Shown here: positions 1 through 6,923 of the stretch, piece after piece
Numbering within the stretch: position 1 is the stretch's first letter
Layout: every line of letters starts with the position of its first letter
Source: Halovenus sp.
GTDB taxonomy: Archaea > Halobacteriota > Halobacteria > Halobacteriales > Haloarculaceae
Assembly: GCA_003551945.1 (NCBI GenBank)
Contig: PUNZ01000086.1
Coordinates: 1-27,274, forward strand
Length of the DNA stretch: 27,274 nt
Direction of reading: 5' to 3'
Notes under the pieces: generated by a model
Databases searched by the model: none
The model's input: the letters and a program-made list of their open reading frames with translations, nothing else
What the model was told of the DNA's origin: nothing
Made by a program: the position numbers and the translations under genes

Positions 1-594
1 ATTGACGCAACTGACGGACTCACCGTGACTCGTGAGTTCTATAACGGAAAGGCAGAAGGTGAAGTCGACGTTGCTGGCGAACGCGCTGTTGTCACCGTTC
101 GCCCCGGCGAATGGCCAGCAACCGAAGATGCCGGCGATGCCGCAATTGAAGCCGTTGATGTCGAGATTGATGAGGCTGCTGTTGGCTCGACGGTCACTGG
201 CTTTGAAGAAGTTGGTGCAGGCGATGTCGACATTTCCGAGGCTGACGTGCTCGTATCTGTTGGCCGTGGTATCGAAGAAGAGGACAACCTCCCGATTATC
301 GAAGAACTCGCCGAGGCCATGGGTGCAACGGTTTCTGCATCCCGTCCAATCGTTGACAACGGCTGGCTTCCACAGGACCGCCAGGTCGGGCAGTCCGGTA
401 AGAAAGTCACGCCTGATGTCTACATCGCAATTGGTATCTCTGGGGCTGTCCAGCACGTTGCCGGGATGAAAGGCGCAGAGACCATCATTGCAATCAACAA
501 CGACCCAAGCGCACCAATCTATGATATCGCCGATTACGGTATCACCGATGACCTGTTCGATGTGGTTCCAGCCTTGACCGAACAGTTCAGTTAA
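1..594 (+). CDS. etfA: Electron transfer flavoprotein, alpha subunit (5' truncated)
   Basis: The reading frame is open from base 1, so the window cuts the gene and only the last 197 residues are present; the first Met-like codons inside it are not the true start. The visible part is the FAD-binding C-terminal domain of EtfA/FixB. It carries the family run VSVGRGI followed by an acidic stretch, then QVGQSGKKVTPDVYIAIGISG and the AINNDPSAPIYDIADYGI signature, which contacts FAD. EtfA pairs with EtfB to carry electrons from acyl-CoA and other dehydrogenases to the membrane quinone pool. EtfB would normally lie just upstream, outside the window. A T5 run at about 609-613 may help termination. The family call is firm; the N-terminal half is unseen. 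Confidence 0.95.
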   Translation: MDATDGLTVTREFYNGKAEGEVDVAGERAVVTVRPGEWPATEDAGDAAIEAVDVEIDEAAVGSTVTGFEEVGAGDVDISEADVLVSVGRGIEEEDNLPIIEELAEAMGATVSASRPIVDNGWLPQDRQVGQSGKKVTPDVYIAIGISGAVQHVAGMKGAETIIAINNDPSAPIYDIADYGITDDLFDVVPALTEQFS

Positions 595-848
595 CGCTAC
601 GCATCTGATTTTTCGGAGTTGGTTATTTCATTCGGAACCTGCGGCCCAGCGGTTAGCACGCAAAGAAGGCCCACACCAGAGACGTCTATATTTGCATACG
701 TTACAGAGATATTTCTGTTGGTTACCTATCCCATACTTAGTAGTAATATTGTGTAGTTAACCCAAAACCGTTATATCAGAAGATAGCGTACCAGTATTTG
801 AGTAACAAAGATGTGCGAAATGTATCCAATCATAGCCGGTGAGTATCG

Positions 849-998
849 ATGATTGAGGTCGGTACGCTTCCAACAGTCGTGCAAGCCCTGCTGATAGTGG
901 TGGCTGTCTTTCTTGAAGCAGTCGTTCTCTATGGTGGCTACGGGTATCTCGAAGAATGGTTCGCACCCCGAATTTCAACGGTCATTGAGAACGTCTAA
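849..998 (+). CDS. Small membrane protein (49 aa) upstream of TauE, DUF7512-like
   Basis: This short frame starts at ATG 849 and stops at TAA 996-998, three bases before the TauE start, so the two are almost certainly co-transcribed and perhaps translationally coupled. The product has one hydrophobic helix (about residues 8-30, with VVQALLIVVAVFLEAVVLYG) followed by the amphipathic end YGYLEEWFAPRISTVIENV. A glutamate sits inside the helix in the phrase FLEAVVLYGGYGYLE. I recall similar peptides, annotated DUF7512, next to TauE-type transporters in haloarchaea, but cannot check this here. It may be an accessory subunit of the transporter. It is easily missed by gene finders with a length cut-off. 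Confidence 0.75.
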   Translation: MIEVGTLPTVVQALLIVVAVFLEAVVLYGGYGYLEEWFAPRISTVIENV

Positions 999-1001
999 TA
1001 T

Positions 1002-2030
1002 ATGGACCCATTCGGACTCAGTCCCGCGCTGATACTGTTGTTTGTCGGATTTGGCTTCATGGTCGGTGTCTTGTTTGGCTTTTTCGGAATGGGTGGTTCC
1101 TTTCTGATTACGCCAACCCTGCTCATATTGGGATATCCAGCCTCGGTTGCAATCGGGAGTGGCCTCGCATTTTATTTCGGGACATCCGTGATTGCTGTCT
1201 TGAAACACTATGATATCGGCCAGGTAAACTACAAACTGGGGGCAATCCTCTTTGTCACGCTGTCGATTGGTATCGAACTCGGCAGCATGCTCGTTTTTGC
1301 TCTTGAGCGGGTGGGTGTTGCCGAACTTATCACTGGGATTGCGTATGTTGTGTTGCTTGCAGGGATTGGCATGCTCTTTCTCCGTCGTGCGATGAATCTC
1401 TCAGATGAGACCGAAGACGACGAGGTGGGCCCATCAGATGAAGAGATTCCCGCTATTGCACAGAAAATCCAGTCATACCGTATTCCCCCGATGATTTCAC
1501 TTGCATCTGGTGGTCGTGCCTCATTATGGACGATGTCCGGTGCAGGTGGTAGTGTGGGTGTCCTTTCCGGGTTGCTTGGGGTCGGTGGCGGATTCATGCG
1601 AATGCCGGCGATTTATTATCTCATTGGCACGCCATTGACGGTAGCCGTAGGAACCAGCTTATTTGCTGGTTTGTTTTCCGGTGCCTATGGTGCATTCACC
1701 TATGGCATGTCAGGGAGCGTTGCCCTCCCAGTCGTCACCATGCTGCTAATTGGAAGTGCACTCGGTGCTCGGCTGGGTTCGGCAGCGACGACAATGGTCG
1801 AAGAAGATGAGGTGATTGTCTACTTCGGAATTATGATGTTGCTGGCCAGTGCAGGTGTCGGATTTAGCGAACTTGCAAACTGGGTTGGGTTTGGGTTCCT
1901 TGACGTCCTGAGCGTCGTCTTGCTCGTTGGCTCTTCATTCTTCGTCGGGTCAATCATCCTGTACAGTGCGGCGAAAGCGTACACCCCATCGTCCGATGAG
2001 CCGGCAACGGCCACCAAACAGGATAGCTGA
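1002..2030 (+). CDS. TauE/SafE family (DUF81) anion exporter
   Basis: This is a 342-residue polytopic membrane protein with about eight hydrophobic segments in two homologous halves, the usual TauE/SafE fold. The halves are marked by related glycine-rich motifs: GFFGMGGSFLITPTL near residue 27, and GLLGVGGGFMRMPA in the second half. An acidic cytoplasmic loop (SDETEDDEVGPSDEE, about residues 134-148) separates them and a short charged tail ends the protein. Family members export sulfite, sulfoacetate or related organosulfur anions; the substrate here cannot be read from sequence. The 49-residue membrane peptide ends three bases upstream. No sulfur-metabolism genes lie next to it. Confidence 0.9.
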   Translation: MDPFGLSPALILLFVGFGFMVGVLFGFFGMGGSFLITPTLLILGYPASVAIGSGLAFYFGTSVIAVLKHYDIGQVNYKLGAILFVTLSIGIELGSMLVFALERVGVAELITGIAYVVLLAGIGMLFLRRAMNLSDETEDDEVGPSDEEIPAIAQKIQSYRIPPMISLASGGRASLWTMSGAGGSVGVLSGLLGVGGGFMRMPAIYYLIGTPLTVAVGTSLFAGLFSGAYGAFTYGMSGSVALPVVTMLLIGSALGARLGSAATTMVEEDEVIVYFGIMMLLASAGVGFSELANWVGFGFLDVLSVVLLVGSSFFVGSIILYSAAKAYTPSSDEPATATKQDS

Positions 2031-2143
2031 ACTTTTATCAGGTATCTAGCGGTTCTCGACACTATTTTCCTGTTCTTCAACGCACTCTCTGCTCGTGCAC
2101 AGAACACCGACATACAAAAGCAGGCAGGACTATATGAGAGGAT

Positions 2144-3121
2144 ATGGGAAATGCAGACCTTCGACAGCTTGCTGCTATCGAATCGGTTTCGTTCGATGCA
2201 CTTGAAGGGTCGACCGTTGCAGTCGACGCACACAACTGGTTATACCGGTATCTGACAACCACTGTGAAATGGACGAGCGACTCAGCATACACAACAGCTG
2301 ATGGAACCGAGGTTGCAAATTTAATCGGTATCGTCCAGGGGCTGCCGAAATTTTTTGTGCATGACCTTACACCAGTCTTTGTCTTTGATGGAGCAGTGAC
2401 TGACCTGAAAGAAGAAGAGATTGAAGACCGGAGAGCACAGCGCGAACAGTACGAATCACAGCTTGAAACTGCCCGTGAGGAGGGTGACCCGGTTGCAGTC
2501 GCACGGCTTGAATCTCGGACGCAACGGCTGACTGACACAATACTCTCTACAACTCGGGAACTGCTTACGCTGCTTGATGTCCCAATTGTTGAGGCTCCAT
2601 CGGAAGGGGAATCTCAGTGTGCACACATGGCACGGACCGGAACAGTCGATTACGCTGGAACGGAAGATTATGATGCCCTGTTGTTTGGAGCCCCGTATAC
2701 ACTTCGACAGTTAACTAGCAAGGGCGACCCGGAGTTGATGGACTTCGAAAAAACCCTTGCAAGACATGATATTACCTGGGAGCAACTTGTTGAAGTCGCA
2801 CTTCTCTGTGGCACTGACTTTAACGATGGAATCACCGGCATCGGACCAAAAACAGGCGTGAAACTCATCAAAGAGCACGGAACCATTGATGCTGTCCTTA
2901 CACACAGAGGCGAAGAAATGGCGCACGTTGACCGCATCCGGGAGTTATTCCTTCAACCGAATGTCCGTGATGTCGAGGTCGAAACTGACATTTCGCCGGA
3001 TGTTGAGGCCGCCCGTGAGTTCGTTATCGACCAGTGGGAAGTGACTCCGGACGAGGTCGCGCGTGGGTTCGAACGAATCGAAGAGTCGCTCGTTCAGACC
3101 GGACTGGATAACTGGACCTAG
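2144..3121 (+). CDS. fen: Flap endonuclease FEN-1
   Basis: The 325-residue protein is the archaeal FEN-1/XPG-family nuclease that removes 5' flaps during Okazaki-fragment maturation and repair. The N-terminal block starts MGNADLRQL, where the processed terminus belongs in the active site, and continues to VAVDAHNWLYRY with metal-binding Asp28. PVFVFDG follows, then the acidic motif PSEGESQCAHMA with EDYDALLFGAP. The helix-two-turn-helix region reads CGTDFNDGITGIGPKTGVKLI. The last residues, QTGLDNWT, resemble a PCNA-binding PIP box (QxxLDxWF) lacking the final aromatic. A TATA-like ATACAAAA at 2112-2119 lies about 28 bases before the ATG, which supports this start and leaderless transcription. 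Confidence 0.95.
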   Translation: MGNADLRQLAAIESVSFDALEGSTVAVDAHNWLYRYLTTTVKWTSDSAYTTADGTEVANLIGIVQGLPKFFVHDLTPVFVFDGAVTDLKEEEIEDRRAQREQYESQLETAREEGDPVAVARLESRTQRLTDTILSTTRELLTLLDVPIVEAPSEGESQCAHMARTGTVDYAGTEDYDALLFGAPYTLRQLTSKGDPELMDFEKTLARHDITWEQLVEVALLCGTDFNDGITGIGPKTGVKLIKEHGTIDAVLTHRGEEMAHVDRIRELFLQPNVRDVEVETDISPDVEAAREFVIDQWEVTPDEVARGFERIEESLVQTGLDNWT

Positions 3122-3149
3122 TTCGTCCGGTTGATAACAGCACACCGAA

Positions 3150-3701
3150 CTATTCGTCTTCTACCTGCTGTCGGAGTTGGTCGGTCTGTTCTTGAATCCG
3201 TTCAATCTGCTCTTCGAGTTGTCCTTCAGCTTCCTCCTGTAGCTCTTGGAGTTGTGATTCGGTCTCCTCGACAAAGTCAACCGTTTGTGCTTCGAGGTCT
3301 TCGTGTGTTTCTTGCAATAGTTCCAACTGTTCGCCGAGTGTGTTCAAATACGTCTCAGAAAGGTCGCCGTACTCTTCTAAGCCTTCTTCTGCCATTGACG
3401 CTGCCTCTTCGCCTGCTTCATCAAGGGCTTCGAACTGTTCATCCATCGCTTCTCGAATCTGTGCAATCCCGGATTCGGAGCCTGGAACAGATGATTCTAT
3501 CGCTTCTAGATACCGGTCAAGGGCATTTCGGGTAATTTCGACAGTTCGTTTTTGGGTTTCAACTCCCTCGTCGATGCCGCCAGCGAGTGCCTCGCTGAGC
3601 TCTTTTTGGAATTCGATAGACTGCTCAAGTGCTTTTTGACTCTGTTCGAGGGTTTGTCGCTGAATTTCGAACGCAGCAGTGATTGGGTTTTCGTCGGCCA
3701 T
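3150..3701 (-). CDS. Acidic coiled-coil protein, phasin-like architecture
   Basis: This 183-residue, very acidic protein has no signal peptide or membrane helix. Nearly its whole length is predicted amphipathic helix rich in E, Q and L, and residues about 95-180 read as continuous heptads. The N-terminal part (NPITAAFEIQRQTLEQSQKA) resembles bacterial phasins and related haloarchaeal proteins of unknown role. Phasins coat polyhydroxyalkanoate granules, but no PHA synthase gene is in view, so that role is only a guess. It lies 67 bases downstream of the oxidase operon on the same strand and ends 28 bases from the convergent fen gene. ATG 3701 is the first in-frame start. Alternatives are a chaperone-like or chromosome-associated coiled coil. 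Confidence 0.7.
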   Translation of the reverse strand: MADENPITAAFEIQRQTLEQSQKALEQSIEFQKELSEALAGGIDEGVETQKRTVEITRNALDRYLEAIESSVPGSESGIAQIREAMDEQFEALDEAGEEAASMAEEGLEEYGDLSETYLNTLGEQLELLQETHEDLEAQTVDFVEETESQLQELQEEAEGQLEEQIERIQEQTDQLRQQVEDE

Positions 3702-3768
3702 TGTGCTCAGCCGTAACTATCTCAACCCAATCATATCAAACCATCTGTTCTAAAAATTGAAAGTTTCT

Positions 3769-3981
3769 CTACGCTTCAGTCGCTTTTCCCGAATTCGAAC
3801 CACCTTCTGGCCAGAGCCAGAGCACCCCGACGATCAGAAGCGTCAGTGCGATTGAGGCAGGGTAGTAGACGCTTGGGGCGATATCAATGCCGAGATACGC
3901 GAGCACGGTGTGTGCTTCGATGATGACCGGGACTGAAAAGGCCAGCAAGACCAGCAAGCCGGCAGGTCCGGGGCGGTTCAT
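3769..3981 (-). CDS. Small fourth subunit of ba3 oxidase operon (CbaC/CbaE-type)
   Basis: This 70-residue protein starts MNRPGPAGLLVLLAF and has two hydrophobic helices (about residues 7-30 and 38-57) and a short polar tail. Its ATG overlaps the cbaA stop by four bases (ATGA), so it is translationally coupled to oxidase subunit I. Small hydrophobic proteins at this position in haloarchaeal cba operons carry the names CbaC or CbaE; I cannot tell which applies, so no symbol is given. The reading frame extends upstream into cbaA with a Cys/Trp/Arg-rich stretch that does not look like protein, so I chose the overlapping ATG as the start. Confidence 0.75.
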   Translation of the reverse strand: MNRPGPAGLLVLLAFSVPVIIEAHTVLAYLGIDIAPSVYYPASIALTLLIVGVLWLWPEGGSNSGKATEA

Positions 3982-5762
3982 CGCAACACCCCCGCGATAG
4001 CCGCGATAGCGCCAACAGCGCCAGCAAGGCCAGCAACAACCCATTCTGTCGCCAACCCAGACAACGAGAATAGTGGCGCATGGTCGGGTCGGACTGGAGA
4101 GACATCAGGTCCGAACAAGCCACCTTCTGCGATGATCGAGGCAATCGGAATCGTGTATACGAGGACAATCAACACCGCTGCAATCGCAACCCACAGTCGG
4201 AAGTTTTCGAGGACTGCAGGCGCGTGTTCTTTTCCTGACAGTGGCTTTCTGATCGGTGCTTCCGACGTAATCTTTGTCGTTGCACTGATACCAAACCACG
4301 AGAAGATGAGGTGGATAAAGAACAACACCAGCGAGAGCGTGAGGATGATCGCACCGATTCCAATCTGCAGGTGTAGCTCACCGATGCTCCCGATGACTCC
4401 TTCGAACTCAAAGTCATAGAATGGGTCGGCGGTCCGGCGTGGCTCGCCACCGACACCGACGCGGTGCATCGCGTTGCTCATCAAGACCATTCCAACAAAC
4501 CAGGTAAGGACCTGCACGAGGCCGAGACGCATACTGAAAATTGGGTTTCCAGTAATCCGTGGCAGGAACCAGTACGTGACGGCCATAATCGTCAGCGCCA
4601 CAGCCGTCCCGACTGTCAGGTGGAAGTGGCCCGGGACCCACATCGTATTGTGCACGAGGTAGTTCAGGTTCATTCCGGCATTGACCATTCCAGAGAATCC
4701 TGCTGCAGCGAACATCAAGCCTGCAAGTGCCATTCCAGTGAAGGCTGGGTTTCGCCATGGCAACGCAGTGAGCCAGCGGAAGTATCCCTCACCACCACGC
4801 TGACGAGCACCGTGTTCGATACTTGCAACAACGGTAAATGCGGTCAGAAGGCTTGGCAGGAGGAGGAACATCGTGTTCGATGCGGAGAGGAACTTGAACC
4901 CTTCCGCAATCCCTGGGTCGAGATACTGGTGGTGGATACCAACAGGCACCGAAAGCACGAGGAAGAGAACGAACACAATTCGTGCGAGTGCATCACTGAA
5001 CAGTCGCCCACCCGCAATCTGTGGGAGAATAACGTACCAAATCATGTAGACTGGCAGCAACCAGAAGTACACAACCGGGTGGCCGAAGTACCAGAACAGC
5101 GTTCGGGTCAACAGTGGGTTGACGCTGTCGATGATACCAAGCGACCACGGGAGCAAGAAGAGGAGAACAGCAGCAGCGACGCCAATGGTTGCCAGATACC
5201 ACATCAGCATCGTGGTCAACACCATAAAAGTCCGCAGCGGCGTTTTCTCTCCTTTGTTTTCCTTTTTCCAGTTCCACCATGAGCGGAACCAGTCAGCACC
5301 GGCAACCCAGGTCCCGACGATGAAAGTGGTTAGTCCAGCATAGAACAACCAGTGTGCTTCAAGCGGAGCATAGAACGTAAAGAGGACGCTTGCACTGATG
5401 TCCGTCGCGTCAGTGAAACCACCGAGAATGGCGATTGAAGCCATTGCGGCACCAGCCGTCATCAACCCGTACCAGAGCCAGGTCACCCGGATGTCCTCTG
5501 ACGGTCTGTCAAGGCTATCAGTGATTGCCCACTGGTAGAACCCGACGAGGAAGAAAATCGTGAACAGAATAACAAGCGCAACACCGTGCAGCGTGAGCAC
5601 AGTGTAATACGTTTCACTCGGCATAATCCGGAGATAATCAATTCGATGGAGTGTCTGGAGTGGCCCCATTGCCCCACCGATAAGAAGTGCGAGGAACGAA
5701 CTCGCAAGCGCTGCTCGAACGACCTTTGCCTCGTCAGGATATCTGTCTGCAAAAACTGCCAT
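3978..5762 (-). CDS. cbaA: ba3-type terminal oxidase subunit I
   Basis: The 594-residue protein is a B-type heme-copper oxidase subunit I with 12 or more hydrophobic segments. It reduces O2 to water at a heme a3/CuB centre and pumps protons. Visible ligands are His59 (LTLHG, low-spin heme); His228 with Tyr232 in GHPVVYFW, spaced for the His-Tyr crosslink at CuB; His277-His278 (CuB); and His379 and His381 in VPGHFHLTVG for the two hemes. All the core ligands expected for a working enzyme are therefore present. Its ATG shares one base with the cbaB stop (TAATG) and its stop overlaps the next small subunit (ATGA), so the operon is tightly coupled. Length matches Natronomonas and Thermus ba3 relatives. 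Confidence 0.95.
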   Translation of the reverse strand: MAVFADRYPDEAKVVRAALASSFLALLIGGAMGPLQTLHRIDYLRIMPSETYYTVLTLHGVALVILFTIFFLVGFYQWAITDSLDRPSEDIRVTWLWYGLMTAGAAMASIAILGGFTDATDISASVLFTFYAPLEAHWLFYAGLTTFIVGTWVAGADWFRSWWNWKKENKGEKTPLRTFMVLTTMLMWYLATIGVAAAVLLFLLPWSLGIIDSVNPLLTRTLFWYFGHPVVYFWLLPVYMIWYVILPQIAGGRLFSDALARIVFVLFLVLSVPVGIHHQYLDPGIAEGFKFLSASNTMFLLLPSLLTAFTVVASIEHGARQRGGEGYFRWLTALPWRNPAFTGMALAGLMFAAAGFSGMVNAGMNLNYLVHNTMWVPGHFHLTVGTAVALTIMAVTYWFLPRITGNPIFSMRLGLVQVLTWFVGMVLMSNAMHRVGVGGEPRRTADPFYDFEFEGVIGSIGELHLQIGIGAIILTLSLVLFFIHLIFSWFGISATTKITSEAPIRKPLSGKEHAPAVLENFRLWVAIAAVLIVLVYTIPIASIIAEGGLFGPDVSPVRPDHAPLFSLSGLATEWVVAGLAGAVGAIAAIAGVLR

Positions 5763-6325
5763 TAGTTGTCACCTCCGCGCTCGTCGATGGTAATTAAATC
5801 ATCTGTGTAGTTTTCTTCCCATTCCTCTTCAGAGACGACGTTTACCATCCCTTCCATTTCATGATGAAGCTCACCACAGTATTCAGAACAAACGACACCG
5901 TATTCGTTCGGTTCCTCGAACTCTGCGGTCAACTCCGCAATCTGTCCGGGAATGACCATCGTATTGACGTTCGTTCCAACGATGTCGTAGCTGTGGATGA
6001 CATCACCAGCAGTGATGTAGAATGTCACTGTTGAGCCTTCAGGAACGGTTATTTCTCCAGGGAAGAAATTGGGATGGTTGGCTTGAATCTGTGCTTCGTA
6101 GTGGGATTCATTCACCTGTGTTACGGACGCTTCAGTACCGGCGACATCCTGATATCCCTCGAAAGTTGGATGGTCACCAATTTCGTTTGGATTGATTTCT
6201 CCGCCCTCATCATCAACCATTTGGATACCTGCACCAACTGCACCGTAAGCAACGCTTGAAATGAACAGCACCACCAGCACCAGTGCAGCAGCGAACCAGA
6301 TCTTCTCGTATTTGTGTATCTCCAT
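5762..6325 (-). CDS. cbaB: ba3-type terminal oxidase subunit II (CuA protein)
   Basis: This 187-residue protein has one N-terminal membrane anchor (residues about 9-32) and an external cupredoxin domain carrying the dinuclear CuA centre. The ligands are all visible: His111 in DVIHSYDIVG, then Cys146, Glu148, Cys150, His154 and Met157 in CSEYCGELHHEMEGM, matching the C-x3-C-x3-H-x2-M pattern. It accepts electrons, probably from a halocyanin, and passes them to subunit I. It begins three bases after the cbaD stop and overlaps the start of cbaA by one base. It has the single transmembrane helix usual for ba3-type subunit II rather than the two of aa3 oxidases. Confidence 0.95.
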   Translation of the reverse strand: MEIHKYEKIWFAAALVLVVLFISSVAYGAVGAGIQMVDDEGGEINPNEIGDHPTFEGYQDVAGTEASVTQVNESHYEAQIQANHPNFFPGEITVPEGSTVTFYITAGDVIHSYDIVGTNVNTMVIPGQIAELTAEFEEPNEYGVVCSEYCGELHHEMEGMVNVVSEEEWEENYTDDLITIDERGGDN

Positions 6326-6328
6326 TCG

Positions 6329-6514
6329 TTAGAACACCACCATTGGTGAAATACGTGGGAGGAATTCGACGAAGTAGACGAATATCCAGAGCATAGAGAC
6401 GATTATGAAGTAGATGAATACGAGCGCCAGCGTCCCGATTGGGTCGTATTCATCGTGACCTATCTCACGTTGAATATCATCGGTTTGGTCTGCAGCAGGT
6501 TGTTCTGTAGCCAT
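6329..6514 (-). CDS. cbaD: ba3-type oxidase small subunit, CbaD-like
   Basis: The first gene of the oxidase operon encodes 61 residues: a charged N-terminus (MATEQPAADQTDDIQREIGH) and one transmembrane helix (about residues 27-48, LALVFIYFIIVSMLWIFVYF). This matches the position and form of CbaD in haloarchaeal ba3 operons and resembles subunit IIa of Thermus ba3 oxidase, which supplies a helix that other oxidases have in subunit II. The assignment rests on operon position and architecture rather than on a catalytic motif. A perfect 8-base inverted repeat begins five bases upstream of its ATG, which may affect transcription or translation of the whole operon. Confidence 0.8.
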   Translation of the reverse strand: MATEQPAADQTDDIQREIGHDEYDPIGTLALVFIYFIIVSMLWIFVYFVEFLPRISPMVVF

Positions 6515-6518
6515 ATAT

Positions 6519-6535
6519 GCACCCGTTACGGGTGC
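6519..6535. repeat. Perfect inverted repeat just upstream of cbaD
   Basis: GCACCCGTTACGGGTGC has 8-base arms around a single base. It lies four bases before the cbaD ATG (6514) on the minus strand. It could be an operator bound by a dimeric regulator, or a hairpin in the 5' leader of the oxidase transcript that would occlude the start region. Confidence 0.7.
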
Positions 6536-6557
6536 CCCAAGTTAAGAAGGTACCGCC

Positions 6558-6576
6558 GTTCCCACCGGTCGGGAAC
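6558..6576. repeat. Inverted repeat in the cba / copper-ATPase divergent region
   Basis: Arms GTTCCC (6558-6563) and GGGAAC (6571-6576) flank a 7-base spacer that itself contains the palindrome ACCGGT. It is centred about 25 bases from the shared TATA region and is a plausible regulator site. No known protein can be assigned to it from sequence. Confidence 0.5.
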
Positions 6577-6584
6577 CGGAGAAA

Positions 6585-6600
6585 GTGTTTAAATAAACAC
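6585..6600. promoter_or_regulatory. Palindromic TATA region, probable divergent promoter
   Basis: GTGTTTAAATAAACAC has 6-base arms around AAAT. The TTTAAATA core lies about 29 bases before ATG 6621, the spacing expected for a leaderless transcript of the 67-residue membrane protein. Because the element is palindromic it could also direct the minus-strand cba operon, which would then have a leader of about 50 bases carrying the other two inverted repeats. The plus-strand assignment is stronger than the minus-strand one. Confidence 0.55.
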
Positions 6601-6620
6601 CCCCTAAATAAAGGTAATCA

Positions 6621-6824
6621 ATGGACTACGAAGCATACCACGTTGCGGCGCTCGCATTGTTGGCACTTATCCCTGTCGGGATTTACGCAGCGATGAGTGG
6701 TCGGATGCCGACATACCTTGGTGCAATGAGCTTGTTCAGCATCTTTTACATTGCAGGCTTCCTCATGCTTATGTTCGGCGTCCTCGAGGAATCGAATGGC
6801 CATTCAGAGAGTCCCTCACACTGA
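6621..6824 (+). CDS. Two-helix membrane protein between oxidase and copper ATPase
   Basis: This 67-residue protein has two hydrophobic helices (about residues 7-24 and 31-54) and a polar, His-containing tail (EESNGHSESPSH). I do not recognise a family. It lies between the divergent cba operon and the copper ATPase on the same strand as the latter, with a 99-base gap and no clear TATA before the ATPase, so the two may be co-transcribed. By position it recalls the small membrane proteins that accompany FixI-type ATPases in bacterial cbb3 assembly clusters, but I see no sequence similarity to CcoS. The start is supported by a TATA-like core 29 bases upstream. Confidence 0.7.
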   Translation: MDYEAYHVAALALLALIPVGIYAAMSGRMPTYLGAMSLFSIFYIAGFLMLMFGVLEESNGHSESPSH

Positions 6825-6923
6825 CGAGGGCGTCTCCATACCCTTGACCACATTACTTTCTCCCTCTAGTCTATTGTTTTGCGGTCCCAATGGAAACCAC
6901 GAACAAGTGGCCCATCCTTGACA

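Noticed and set aside
4464..5282. Long open frame on the plus strand (272 codons) inside cbaA
   Set aside because: It is antisense to conserved oxidase sequence with all heme and copper ligands; its translation is rich in Cys, His, Arg and Gln with no fold-like pattern. It is a codon-bias shadow.
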